A DNA stretch of 64,000 nt, taken from Thalassia testudinum (Eukaryota; Streptophyta; Magnoliopsida; Alismatales; Hydrocharitaceae). Positions within the stretch are counted from its first letter, which is position 1. Each line of letters opens with the position of its first letter. The notes below the pieces were generated by a model. It saw nothing but the letters and a program-made list of their open reading frames with translations. It did not search any database and was not told where the DNA came from. Positions 49,501 to 58,228 of the stretch are shown piece after piece. Both the position numbers and the translations under genes were made by a program. The stretch is from contig JAZHRO010000013.1 in NCBI GenBank assembly GCA_037157565.1, forward strand, positions 75,509,501 through 75,573,500, written 5' to 3'.

Positions 49501-52500
49501 CACGTCTCTTCCTCGCTATGCTAATCATGCCGCAAAGATGTCCTTTATTCTTAGGCATTACGTAAGGCCAATGTATATTTCCAATGTTCATGAGGATCTC
49601 ACGCAGATCTCGGGATAACACCAATGTAGGACTATAATGGAAGGAGCATGCAAATTGAAGGAATATGGGATGCCCATAAGCCATCTTTACTATAATTGGA
49701 GAAAAGAAAATGAATAAAAGAGCTCGCATAGGCAAGAAAACTAACATAAGTACAAAAAGACTATTGGAATGCCTCCAACTGTGGTGAATTTTACATCAAC
49801 AGCTAGATGGTGCAAAGTCAAATCTCAAGGTCAAATAAGTGGAAGGTGTCTATGATTTGATCGTCTTGGATGGTTTCGATATAAAGCATCAATCTCTAGC
49901 CATTTACCTTAAACATATTCCGAGTTTTAGGTTCTTGAATGTCAACTACTCCATGAGGAAAGACATGTACAGTAGCAAATGGCCCATCCCACCTAGACTT
50001 TAGTTTCCCTTCAAATAACTTGAGGTGGGAGTTGAAATGCCAGACTCTTTGATTGGGTTCAAATGTTTTCCTTAGGATATGCCTACCATTGAAGGCCTTA
50101 GTGCGCTCTTTATAGAGTTGGGAATTCTAGTATGCATTTTTTTGCAATTCTTTGAGCACACTAAGTTGCGATTTCCCTTCTTTGTTGGCCTTGTCTAAGT
50201 CAAAGTTGAGTGTCTTCATGGCCCAAAAGGCATGATGTTCCAACTTGATAGGCAGGTGGCAACACCTTATCATTCTCAGACGAGTGAGCAAGTTGAGGTT
50301 TCTAATAGGGAGGTTAAATCGATTTTGGGAAAAATTGTAGGGCTTGATATAAAGGACTGATCTTTAAGATTAGAAGATGTTTTATGGGCTTACAGAATAG
50401 CTTACAAAACTCCCATTGGAATATCTCCTTACTGATAATTCATATTCTCCTTACTGACAATAGCAGTCTTACTCTTCATATTTACAAAGATTGCACAAAG
50501 CCTCGACATCCGGTGCCCAACCTCTCCTGCGAACCTTCGTGACCACGCACCCTCTTCATAAGAGCCACAAAAATATCCTCACCTTTGAGGGGATCTTCAG
50601 CTTCTAAAAAGAGGAATAATCCACCACCATGTCAAAGTTTGCCACTTTAGCCCCACCGCGCAACATGGAGTAAGCCTTCTTAACCATAAAACTCCCTCCA
50701 TTCCAATGGAGTGTGCTTGCCCTCCCAATGTGAGGCAAGAAGTCCCCAACCAAGAACAATGGCTACTGCAGACCTTGGATTTTGGTTTCCGAGAGGACCT
50801 CGCCGAAAATAGGAGACCATGAATTCGTCGCACCATCCCATACACTAGCTATACACAGCCCCATATATATAGGAACCAAATATATGTCAATAGCCATAGG
50901 AGAGTCCTCTTGTAATGTAGTTAGCCATGTTTAGTCACCAAGATCAGGTGTACTCTACTTTTCCCGAAAATACCCCTGACCTTCACTTCCTTTTCAAGCT
51001 CAACCCTCACCCATCCTCACCCCTACCACCCTTCTCCCCATCATCTTCATCTACCTTAATGACTAGAAGTGTAGAGTGCTTAAAGTTTGATGGTGCCATG
51101 GGGGACATAAGAGGCAATGGCAATGTGGCATCGATTAGACAATTGATCTAGCAGGCAATGCAAAGGGCCAAGCACGAGTGAAAGGCTAAGTTTAGTGTTG
51201 GCGCAAGTGTTAGGGTCGATGGAGATGGTAGGGGAGGGCTCGTAGTAGAGGTTGATGTTGGGTTGGGGAGGAAAGGTGTTGACTCCATGGGCAAGCAAAG
51301 GCATTAGAGGTAAAGTCAATGTGATGATTGTTTTGATTTGCGGGAGTCATTTTGGTGGAGTGTGGAGGTTTACTAGTGATACATGATGGTCACCACCCAA
51401 AGGGAGAAGGAACATGGAAGTAAAATATTTAGATAATGTCCAAACTCATGGTGGTGGAAGGGGAATGGGTTAGTAAGGGGTTGCTAACAATATGGGGGGA
51501 GTGGAGGGGCTTGGTGGTGGTAGAGAGAGAAGGTTAATGGCCTAATTTGGCAACCATGGGAGAGGATTGCTAGCAATTTGGGGGAAAGATGGGGAGATTC
51601 CTAACAAAATGACCTTCAGTTAAAGATGGGGAGATGGCAATAGTTATTGAGATTAATTTAGGAGAAGAAATACATGTAATATATACGGGCAAAAATGTTA
51701 AACGTTAATGACACTAACAAAATGACCTTCAGTTATTACAAACTACTTTTTTGGACCCTCTAGATTAGTATGATATACCTTAGGGCCAATTATTAAATTG
51801 CTCTCTTTTTTTATGGTGCTCCACTTTCCAACACACGGCAATACTTTGCAAAAGGTAGCCACCTGAAAGGTAAGTTATAAAATCTTTTTCCATAATTATA
51901 ACCAGCACGTTGTTGATATTTAATATGTCAAGGAATTGATGACACATCCCTTGTGACATAAAGGCAGTCAACATCTAAGCACGGAGTCAGAATTAGCTGG
52001 CCTTGTTGTTAGGGGAGAGCAGTTAAATGGTCCTAAACATTGTCATCCAAGTGGACAAACTGCAAAGAATTATTTGAATTAATCAAGTGCTATAGTCTTA
52101 GACCCGACACTTGCTCCCATTGATATCACAAATCTAAGGTAAGTAAATTCGTGTTACACCTTCTGGGATAAAAAATAAACTCATTTCAATAGTGATAAAT
52201 CTAAGTAACAAGGCAATTATAGGAACACAATCGGAAACAAAAGCATTTAATCCAAATGATTAAAAGTCTTTCAACTCAATCCCCATAAAAAAAAAAACAT
52301 AAACCATAAAACTGCAGTATAGAGGAAGATCAAGTCACCTGGTAATGTGCCAGAAGCCTGCCAACCTCAATGTGACCTTCGGCTGTTTTCACCCTTCTAT
52401 CCAATTCCTCAGCTATACAAACTTTTTTCTCATATTCATCTCCTATTATACTTTCTAGCATGTTGGACTCCTTTACAGTGTCCATAGTTGCCGATGAATC

Positions 52501-53563
52501 CAACTTTCCAGATTTGCTAAAGGGTCTAGGAGAAGCAAACCCTCGAATACCACACCCAGAACTCAAATCCTCTATGCCTGTTGAAGACTTATCCTTTTGA
52601 ATTCTTCGTGGAAGATTTGATATTATTGATGCCATGGTATTCCAACAATCCACTCGCGTGCAAGAATATAAGCAGGTTAGAGCAGTCTCCACTGCTTCAA
52701 CCTCATCTTTAAAAATGCCATTAACCAACAAGCCTTCACATCCTTCCTTAATGACAGCTAAGCATACGTCTAGTTTATTCTCTGCAGCAATCTCCTTTAG
52801 CCATGTAAGAAGAAAGGATTCTGTATTTCGACACTCAGTTGATAGTTGGTCATCGCTCTTGGAATCACCATGCAAGGTTCTAGAACAATCTCGAACATGC
52901 ATAAATGGGATAGCTTTCTCCAGTAACCTTCCAAGCAACATTTCGTCCTCCACTCCCTTTAAAATCATCTTAAATTTTTCATAATCTGGTAATTGCTCCC
53001 AAGATATGATGCTTAACATGGAATCTGTTTCTCCATCGTTAGAATATGTAAGATTATGTAAATATGTAACATCCTCGAGGAAATGTGTTAACTCCACAAC
53101 CCCCTTGTGGAAAGCAAGGTCAAGTAAAGAGAGGCAATTGTCAAGTTGCCCACTCAGGCTATCAATTTCTAGAGCTCTATTTTTGTACCAATCAGACAGC
53201 TCAGAAGCCGAAGGCCAAACCAATCCTGAACTCAGTTTTAAAATATTTTCTGTTCTTATATCAATAGTGTACTCACAAAAAATATCACCCATAAAAGATA
53301 CCATTTGTTGAGACTCAACCCAATCTTCATCCCTTGAGGTTATGCCAGGAGGGGGGCACCTTCCTGGAAGAAGCTGGCCATAAGTTTGAACAGGAATAGT
53401 TTCAGGAATAGCACCTAATATACGCAATGTGTCACCTGCAAGTGAGTATGGATGGCGCTTAAAGAGAAGGTTTAGAGCTCCAATTTTCCCACTCTCAGCA
53501 AGGGATATAGCAGATTCAGTGATGGGTGAAGCACGGAATTTGCTGTATTCTTTAATAGAGAAC
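14056..53563 (-). CDS. MIP2: MAG2-interacting protein 2 (NBAS/Sec39 family), 3' part of gene
   Basis: Join of exons 53563-52339, 24505-24149, 23949-22737, 22219-21954 and 16590-14056: 5596 nt giving 1864 codons plus TAG, starting on the third base of a split codon. Every junction is GT-AG and keeps frame. The translation matches my memory of plant MIP2 (for example [52 protein letters not shown]). MIP2 belongs to the MAG2-MIP1-MIP2-MIP3 complex (yeast Dsl1/Sec39, animal NRZ/NBAS), which sits on the ER membrane and tethers Golgi-to-ER COPI vesicles with SNAREs; in Arabidopsis it is needed for seed storage-protein export. The Sec39-type alpha-solenoid should lie mainly in the first three exons here. 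Arabidopsis MIP2 is about 2.4 kilo-residues, so some 500 amino-terminal residues lie outside the window. No frameshift or stop is seen. Confidence 0.92.
16595..16640 (+). repeat. A-tailed micro-insertion with perfect 16-bp repeats at a splice acceptor
   Basis: AAATATTATATAACAG occurs at 16595-16610 and again at 16625-16640; between them lie 14 bp, GTCTTTATC plus five A. On the gene strand the pair lies just upstream of the exon e acceptor, so the polypyrimidine and branch region has been duplicated around an oligo-T insert. Confidence 0.7.
17043..17085 (-). repeat. T-tailed micro-insertion with perfect 15-bp repeats
   Basis: TATCCCCACACTTTT occurs at 17043-17057 and 17071-17085. The 13-bp insert is TTTTTGAAACGCA; its complement TGCGTTTCAAAAA has the same TTTCAAAA end as the LINE tails in this window. 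Confidence 0.7.
17793..17924 (-). repeat. 3' LTR of copia A
   Basis: 132 bp; pairs with 21534-21666. The first base pair has changed from TG to TT. Confidence 0.85.
21534..21666 (-). repeat. 5' LTR of copia A
   Basis: 133 bp; pairs with 17793-17924. The last bases read CAATA where CAACA is expected, the same C-to-T change in both copies. Confidence 0.85.
21954..22219 (-). CDS. MIP2: MIP2 exon d
   Basis: The acceptor CATTGTACAG completes the Asp codon, giving [17 protein letters not shown]; it includes [19 protein letters not shown] and [16 protein letters not shown]. The donor ACAAAG|GTCATT is weak but in phase with exon e. 266 nt. Confidence 0.9.
22737..23949 (-). CDS. MIP2: MIP2 exon c
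   Basis: The acceptor GATTTTGCAG precedes [13 protein letters not shown]; the donor GGCACAG|GTGATC leaves a split Asp codon. About 404 codons, including [29 protein letters not shown] and [14 protein letters not shown]. Only 199 bp of intron separate it from exon b. Confidence 0.92.
24149..24505 (-). CDS. MIP2: MIP2 exon b
   Basis: The acceptor CTGCCATGCAG precedes [16 protein letters not shown]; the donor is TCAGAA|GTGAGT. It has 119 codons in phase 0 at both ends and includes [19 protein letters not shown] and [18 protein letters not shown], which are strongly conserved in the family. It joins exon a across the 27.8-kb intron. Confidence 0.92.
25740..31407 (+). mobile_element. LINE-B (L1-type), 5'-truncated
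   Basis: The ORF1 remnant 25800-27790 has two zinc knuckles near 25884-25995, each missing one Cys ([17 protein letters not shown] and [14 protein letters not shown]). ORF2 starts near 27797 with an apurinic-endonuclease domain ([18 protein letters not shown]) to about 28450. RT follows at 29100-30200 (FFLPKK-type block, FSKTYDF, and the catalytic FAADDATFF near 29835). The zf-RVT domain is at 30930-31230 ([33 protein letters not shown]), and the tail ends TTCCCTT plus A8 at about 31404. It reads antisense to MIP2, with several stops and frameshifts. Confidence 0.82.
31421..31738. repeat. 318-bp direct repeat, left copy
   Basis: It matches 36733-37051 with about 20 differences by eye. The two copies flank copia-B exactly. 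The last 120 bp encode LINE RT-thumb sequence ([20 protein letters not shown]). Confidence 0.85.
31735..31895 (+). repeat. 5' LTR of copia B
   Basis: The left boundary is uncertain by about 5 bp because the first bases have diverged from TGTAAG. It contains CTATATAAAGAGG. Confidence 0.75.
31739..36732 (+). mobile_element. copia retrotransposon B, nearly complete, inactive
   Basis: LTRs at about 31735-31895 and 36571-36732 (roughly 10 percent different). A degenerate primer site (about 31896-31910) and the polypurine tract GAGAGGGGG (36562-36570) abut them. Gag runs from 32364 with a good zinc knuckle ([14 protein letters not shown], about 33127). Protease has LIDSGAS (33390); integrase has HRLGH...[10 protein letters not shown] (33785-33900) and [10 protein letters not shown] (34200). 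RT runs 35060-35870 with intact YVDD (35638), and RNase H 35880-36565 ([17 protein letters not shown]). Stops often replace conserved Gln or Trp codons. No 5-bp target duplication is seen; a 318-bp direct repeat flanks it instead. It is antisense to MIP2. Confidence 0.88.
36571..36732 (+). repeat. 3' LTR of copia B
   Basis: Begins TGTAAGAGG after the polypurine tract and ends CCCA. Confidence 0.82.
36733..37051. repeat. 318-bp direct repeat, right copy
   Basis: It starts directly after the copia-B 3' LTR and leads without a break into LINE-C. See 31421-31738. Confidence 0.85.
36930..38277 (+). mobile_element. LINE-C, 3' part only
   Basis: It encodes the end of an RT ([16 protein letters not shown]; then [12 protein letters not shown] and [14 protein letters not shown] frames) and a damaged zf-RVT domain ([16 protein letters not shown], about 37880-37925). 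It ends in AATAAAGTTGG...TTTCTTTCC plus A8 near 38277. The upstream start is blurred by the 318-bp repeat, whose left copy (31421-31738) carries the same RT-thumb start. A 49-bp LINE tail is inserted at 37107-37155. Confidence 0.65.
37089..37173 (-). mobile_element. 49-bp truncated LINE tail with perfect 18-bp target duplication
   Basis: CTTATGCCATCGCTTCTT occurs at 37089-37106 and 37156-37173. The insert 37107-37155 starts T9-GAAAAGGAAAATGATAG and continues GTTATCC...GATAACCACC. It resembles the 3' end of LINE-E (44700 onward, T7-GAAATGAGAAATGG...), so it is the last 40 bp of that family plus its tail, inserted in minus orientation into LINE-C. Confidence 0.8.
38432..38566 (-). repeat. 3' LTR of copia D
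   Basis: 135 bp; pairs with 43326-43463. Confidence 0.82.
43326..43463 (-). repeat. 5' LTR of copia D
   Basis: 138 bp; pairs with 38432-38566 and contains a TATATAGAGAG box. Confidence 0.82.
43464..44440. other. unassigned intron DNA with short (ATGT) microsatellite
   Basis: No element end or coding exon is seen. A (TATG)n run lies at about 44342-44360. The 60-codon plus frame at 44156-44338 has no recognisable domain. Confidence 0.45.
44441..44699 (-). mobile_element. LINE fragment, 3' region
   Basis: Antisense text with the wording of a LINE zf-RVT end (remnants similar to 8300-9060), broken by the insertion of LINE-E at its right side. Heavily decayed. Confidence 0.4.
44700..47464 (-). 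mobile_element. LINE-E, 5'-truncated, with target duplication
   Basis: Flanked by 16-bp direct repeats RGTGGTCRCAGTTGT-type at 44684-44699 and 47465-47480 (two transitions). The 3' end is the T7 tract at 44699. On the minus strand: RT fragments at 46997-46683 ([11 protein letters not shown]) and 46414-46184 with intact catalytic YADD ([10 protein letters not shown]), and zf-RVT at 45198-44956 ([34 protein letters not shown]). The endonuclease is missing, as expected for 5' truncation. It carries frameshifts and stops and is in the same sense as MIP2. Confidence 0.8.
47479..47835 (+). mobile_element. copia LTR and leader fragment
   Basis: LTR-like sequence 47479-47642 begins TGTCATTAATTTAG and carries CTATATAAGAG. 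It is followed by a primer-site-like TGGTATTATAG (47643-47653) and GTCCTAGGTTGGTG, the same leader wording as the copia at 9253. A 31-bp segment of its start (47494-47525) recurs inverted at 47795-47826. No coding part remains. Confidence 0.6.
47835..48620 (+). mobile_element. Ty3/gypsy post-integrase fragment, plus arm of a palindrome
   Basis: It is inverted relative to 48885-49670 and alignable over its whole length. It encodes a CX2CX4HX4C motif ([14 protein letters not shown], about 48018-48059). Farther on it has the AAGCATGGGGGAAGG-type segment (about 48462-48482) usually found between pol and the 3' LTR of Athila/Tat-like gypsy elements. Stops interrupt the frame. Confidence 0.55.
48782..48825 (-). 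repeat. T-tailed micro-insertion with 14-bp repeats
   Basis: TAGTTRRTTAAGTT occurs at 48782-48795 and 48812-48825 (two transitions). Between them is TCTTTTTGAAAAACCC, another TTTCAAAA-like end. Confidence 0.35.
48885..49670 (-). mobile_element. Ty3/gypsy post-integrase fragment, minus arm of a palindrome
   Basis: Counterpart of 47835-48620 across a spacer of about 265 bp. It carries the better preserved frame (49747-49412) with KRRAKMVGM then [14 protein letters not shown]. It continues upstream into integrase at 49880-50255 on the same strand, so this arm belongs to the longer gypsy copy. Confidence 0.6.
49880..50255 (-). mobile_element. Ty3/gypsy integrase C-terminal part
   Basis: Minus-strand translation contains [35 protein letters not shown] and [18 protein letters not shown], the C-terminal integrase region of Athila/Tat-type gypsy polyproteins. 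It starts abruptly at 50255 with CHLP, where the integrase core should precede it. Confidence 0.8.
50257..50430 (+). mobile_element. Ty3/gypsy integrase core segment in opposite orientation
   Basis: The plus strand reads [20 protein letters not shown] then [21 protein letters not shown]. This is exactly the part that normally precedes CHLPIKLEH, but here it lies on the other strand and joins head-to-head at about 50256. Confidence 0.8.
50500..50890 (-). mobile_element. LINE zf-RVT fragment
   Basis: Minus strand: [18 protein letters not shown] then [16 protein letters not shown] (about 50720-50560), the start of an L1-type zf-RVT domain. No tail or RT is attached. Confidence 0.5.
50895..52338. 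other. unassigned intron DNA
   Basis: Purine-rich, GGTGG/GGGGAG-rich between 51380 and 51640; no coding exon or element end. It contains a templated micro-insertion at 51599-51621. Confidence 0.45.
51585..51735. repeat. templated 23-bp insertion with 14-bp duplication
   Basis: AAAGATGGGGAGAT occurs at 51585-51598 and 51622-51635. The 23 bp between them (51599-51621), with the next base, copy 22 bp found again at 51714-51735 without mismatch. Confidence 0.7.
52339..53563 (-). CDS. MIP2: MIP2 exon a (first exon in window)
   Basis: The acceptor CTTGCTTTAG precedes G at 53563; the donor CATTACCAG|GTGACT ends it at 52339 on a whole codon (Gln). It encodes 408 residues, including [40 protein letters not shown] and [10 protein letters not shown], typical of the Sec39-like region. 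The intron upstream extends at least to the window edge, so the previous exon is not seen. Confidence 0.9.
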
Positions 53564-55849
53564 CTAAAGCAAGAGTTAAAAAGAAAACGTTTATCATTTG
53601 GACAATTGGCAAAATGAAAAAGCTTTCTTTATAAATATGACAATCCTCTGCATAAAACTTTTTTTTTAGAAGGGGACAACATAAAACAAATTGCTGCAAT
53701 AAATATCATTGTTTTGGAGGACCATCCATAATTATGATAGTCATCTGGCACTTAAGAACATATTAAAACTGGCTTATGTCCTTAGGAATCCCTCTCTAAC
53801 CAGCCCATAATAATAGCGGTTTCTCAAGGAACTAGCAGTCCACTCAAAATAATATGCTTTCACCTTTGACTGAGAATAGAGAATTAAATACTTTCCTGTT
53901 TATTTGCTGAAACAATATATATGACATTGTCCTCCTGGCATAGGCCAAATAAACCATCGAAATAGAACTGATCCTAGCTATGTCAGAAGAGCAGCAGAGA
54001 ACTCTTTTCATCCTCTTCTTTTTTATTGCAAATGAAGTTCCAAGTACACCCTAGGCTGGACTCATCCAACCAATTGTTGGTGCACCTCTGTAATTCCATC
54101 ACTGGGGACACAACACGAATCCATCCAGTCACTTTCCCCTTTCCATAACCTTGGTCAACACGAACCTTTCAGGAAAAAAAAACCTTTGTCAACATGCTCA
54201 CCAACTTCTGATAAATGAAATTTCCATATACACCTCTCAGAAAACATCTAGGATGCTTCCCATTCCTCTTCTGCAAGCACCCAATATCTTTAGGCACAAC
54301 TCTTCAACCCAGGCATATAAGCCACCAATCACAATAATCCAAGCAATGCTTTATTAGACAAATCCAACCATCGACCCTCCTCATCGCTCATGCAAAATTA
54401 TGAATCAATGAGGGAGAATAGCACTGTACTTGACTGCACATTTCTCAGGTCTTCTCCATCAAACCATTTCGCAAAGTTAAATCCCTTCAATGCCCAATAA
54501 GCAGAATTAACGATCTCAGAATGGCCTACAAGAACATATTGGATTAAAGTTCAAGGCATTGACAAACATGAATATTCTTAGAAGTTACCTACAATCTAAT
54601 AGCAGACCGATGAGTTATGACTTAAATTACATTTTGTACTTCTACCGAAATTATTTCCATACCATCCTTTTCGATTTGGGGGGGGGACTATGTGTGTCCA
54701 AGTCAGATCGGTTATTATGAAAATTACCAGGAGGATCTTTACTTTTATCTTTTTATCCTTTACACCAGCTTGCTTAGCCAGTGAATTTCATACTTTTCTA
54801 GGCCAAAACCAAGGCCTCCATCCCTAACAAAAGTATGTCATCCAAGATCTATTTGACATTTGCAGAAATTGAAATCCACCATTCCATTGTTGTATCCATC
54901 ATCTCCACCTCCTCCTACCCCTGACTGCCACCACCTCCTAACCTTGCCTCCACATGTACCCTTGCCTTAGCACCATCTCCACCTTTGCTTCTACCCTTTA
55001 CAGTCTCCACCTTTGATCCTTCTTGTTGCATGTACCTCTTACTGTCCACCCACCTCCACCATACACCTGTGCAGCACCACTGAACCTCCACCCACTCTCA
55101 CCCCACACCCCACATGCAACTCATGGTCATCATGGATTCATGGAGGCCAATGAAGCATCAAAAGGTTGGTTGCAGGAAGTAAGTGACAACCGAGAGCATT
55201 ACCAGCCATGAGAAGAGGGCTCCTTGTTTTGACAGGTGCGGCATTTTACATAAGTGCACTTTTGAATTTTCTACTATGTCAAGTTTACAAATGGATGTTT
55301 TCCATTTTACAATTGCATGTTTCATTTGTTCAAATCTTTCATTTTTCTTTATAAGAATCTATATGTTTCATTTATGGTGATAACATTTGCTCCAAGCTCC
55401 TAAACTCTCATCTATATTTGTTTTTCATTGTTCTATAAAGAGCTTGTTCACTTCTTATAAAAATATTCACCTGTTCTCACAAAACCATATGTCTAATTTT
55501 TCACACTTTATTGTTTGTTTCGGGATGTAAGGTTACTTTGTCTTTACAATTAATTATCTACTCGTTGCAAGTAGTTCAACCAATGCAGCCATTACCAGCA
55601 CACAAAATCGAGAATAAAAAAAAAGGTATAGCGCTCATAAAGAATTCATAAGCAAGATTAGATCTTTTCTAGAGTAGCATTTTTGTTCTACAAGTGATAG
55701 CGTAATTGAGTAAATTATATAGCCGTTACAAATGGTTTATCTTTATTCCACAATTGGTTTGCTCACTCCTCACTTGCTGTTAACAAAGTCATGTATTTGT
55801 TTCACAAACTTTATTTATGTCACCTTTCCGAAAAGGATTTCATTTATGT
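53564..55849. other. MIP2: MIP2 upstream intron, left part
   Basis: No exon of MIP2 was found here. 54000-54360 is weakly LINE-like on the minus strand; 54880-55110 is CCACC/CTCC-rich simple sequence; 54677-54686 is a G run. The intron continues to the window edge. Confidence 0.5.
54147..54196 (+). repeat. A-tailed micro-insertion with 16-bp repeats
   Basis: AACCTTKGTCAACAYG occurs at 54147-54162 and 54181-54196 (two differences). The 18-bp insert is AACCTTTCAGG plus seven A. Confidence 0.45.
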
Positions 55850-57135
55850 TGGGCAGATGACAGACCAGATGGGTGAACTGATGAGGCTACCTTGTGTTTG
55901 GCAGAGCTTGCTAACGATTTGGAGTTGTATGACGTTTCCATTTCTGGGGCAACATTTACAAAGAGGACCAACTTTGGCTCCTGCTCGAGTATTCACAGAT
56001 TACTTTGTTCTGATGGCCTTGCAGAACGCTTTCAGATGGCAGATGTTTTTGTGCAGCTAAGGCCTTTTTTAGACCATACGCCTCTAGTCTGGAATTCCAA
56101 TGAAGGGATTTCGATGACCTCCTACTTTAACTTTCATAAATCCTGGTTGCTTGAGCTTGGATTCAGGGATTTCGTTTAGCAGAAGTGGAGGGAAATCCCT
56201 CCATCCTCGACTACACATACATTGGTGGCTCAGATTCAACATCTAGGTGCGACTCTAATGGTGTTTAAGGAGGTCGAGGAAAGAAGGGTGTGCAAATGTG
56301 TAGAGACGTTGGAGGGTGTTTCCAGGATTGACAGGGTTGAGGATGATAGGTACGTCTTCGATGCAGAATTGACCAAGGTGTCAATTACAGTGTGTTGTTC
56401 AGATGGAGAACCATAAATTAGAGGTTGAGTTGAGGTAGAAATCGCTTAAAGGAGGGGGATGCAAATACTTGCTTTTTCCACCTGTCAACTAGTGCCAGGC
56501 GTAGGACAAATCTTATTGCTTCTTTATGGGTTGGTGACGTTGTCATCACTGACAGGCGACAGGAGGCAAAGGCCATTGGTGATCACTTTAGTGAAATCAC
56601 AAGGAGGCAATTACCTGGAAGATGGAGGCTATCGGTGTCGTATATGACCTCGCTAGATGACACTATGCGTCGTGATCTAGTTAGTGACGTTACAGAGGAA
56701 GAAGTGATGACACTATGCCCCAGGACTGCATGGTTTCCGGGCTCTGTTCTATTGAGAATTTGGGAAGGTGATGAAAGAGGATTTCATGGCAACGATTAGA
56801 GAGTTTTGTGCAGAGAATCATAATTTTGAGAGGCTTAATAGATTTTATTTTTTTCCTCTGTTGCCTAAGAAGCCAAGTGTAAAGAAGTTAAATGATTTCA
56901 GACTAATTGCTCTTTCTAATGCAGTCTACTTGATTGTTGCCAAGATTTTTGCTAATAAATTGCGAGTTGTCCTCCCTGAGTTGATTAGCCCGACATGGTC
57001 TCTTTCATCAGTGGTAGATCTTTGCAAGAGTCATTTGTTCTTGCTAAAGAGATGGTCGCATCGTGGAGATCTACGAAGAGTTGTTTTATTTGAAGGTGAG
57101 CTTTTTTAAAGCTTATGACTCTAGTAGATAGTCAT
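55850..57135 (+). mobile_element. LINE-F, internal part
   Basis: Endonuclease-end sequence ([32 protein letters not shown]) lies at 55890-56180. RT start follows at 56768-57110 (FERLNRFYFFPLLPKKPSV, FRLIALSNAVYLIVAKIFANKL, then FFKAYDS). It is cut at 57135 by the copia-G 5' LTR; the rest of the RT is not found in the window. Several stops are present. Confidence 0.75.
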
Positions 57136-57291
57136 TGTTGAGAGTTAGTTACTTATGTTTGTGACTTTTGGAGTTGTTTCTTATTTTTTATTATTGTATG
57201 GGGTGTATTATGTGATTATTACTAAGGTGTCACTATACAAAGACTCTTAGGGTTTTGTGGTGAATTAGATCATTCATTTTTTCCCTCAACA
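57136..57291 (+). repeat. 5' LTR of copia G
   Basis: 156 bp, TGTTGAG...CAACA, similar to 9102-9252. Confidence 0.72.
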
Positions 57292-57978
57292 TAATATTAA
57301 AGCAGTCCTAAACCGGTGCTTGGGTACCTCCACCAAATACCACCCTCTTCTTCCTTCCCGACAGCATTGATTCTCGCCCAGGATGCAGCAGCCACCAGCA
57401 ACTGCAGCAATCCCCTTAGCCCCCACTTGTTCTGCAGCAGACCAGGCCAGCGGTAGCAACGCCACCCTCTTCTCCTGCGCTGACTTCTGTAGCGCTGTTA
57501 GACCCTCTTGTGTTTCCTGCTGCAGCATCAGCTTTCTCTGTACCACCTGCAACAGCATCGCCATCAACTTCTCCTACCCTATTGACGCCGCTAGGGCCCT
57601 TAAGGACCGTGGTAAGCACTCATAAGTGAGATACACATCTTGTTTGCCTTCAATCATGACCTGAAATCTACCTTTTAGATATAATTTGGGTTGTTTATGC
57701 CTTTCTGATGATCTTATTTTTCTATAAAGCAAGCCTATTTCTTCTCCTGCGAATCAGAACACCACGAGTGACTGCAAGGAAGATCCCAGCAACTCAATGG
57801 GGAAGTTATCAACCATGAGCACATCTTCTCATATGCAAGGCACCTCCATCAAACTAAATGGAACTAACTTTCTCCCGTGGTCGATGTCCTTTGCCCGATT
57901 CATGGGGTCTCATCGAAAGAAATACATCTTATTGAAAAAGGAACCAATTTCTTCACAGATGATTGGAAGGCAGACAAT

Positions 57979-58228
57979 AACTAGGTTGCTACATGTGTTG
58001 AATAGTATGAAAGAGCCAATAGTGAAACAAGTCGTGTCTTACTCTTCAATGAAGAAAATGTGGGGTGTTCTACATGCGATTCACTCCCAGAAGAGTAACA
58101 GTAACTAGGTTGCTACATGTATGTTGAATAGTATGAAAGAGCCAATAGTGAAACAAGTCATGTCTTATTCTTCAATGAAGAAAATGTGGGATGTTCTACA
58201 TGAGATTCACTCCCAGAAGAGTAATATC
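57979..58228 (+). repeat. tandem duplication of about 124 bp in copia-G gag
   Basis: Unit 1 (57979-58102) and unit 2 (from 58103) both encode LNSMKEPIVKQV and SYSSMKKMW. Unit 2 has two extra bases, which shifts the frame at the junction. Few differences, mostly transitions. Confidence 0.75.

Larger units (their letters stand above)
24506..52338 (-). other. MIP2: MIP2 giant intron, 27.8 kb
   Basis: The boundaries are CAG|GTGACT at 52338 and ATGCAG at 24506, and the flanking exons join in frame as HYQ|VPKP. It holds three large LINE bodies, two nearly complete copia elements, one LTR fragment, a gypsy palindrome and smaller debris, in both orientations. 24506-25739 has no recognisable feature. 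Confidence 0.88.

Noticed and set aside
53651..53687. T-tailed insert with CATAAAAC repeats
   Set aside because: Only 8 bp of AT-rich repeat, expected by chance.
57286..57567. 93-codon minus-strand open frame
   Set aside because: Antisense of the copia-G leader, the same situation as 9342-9701.
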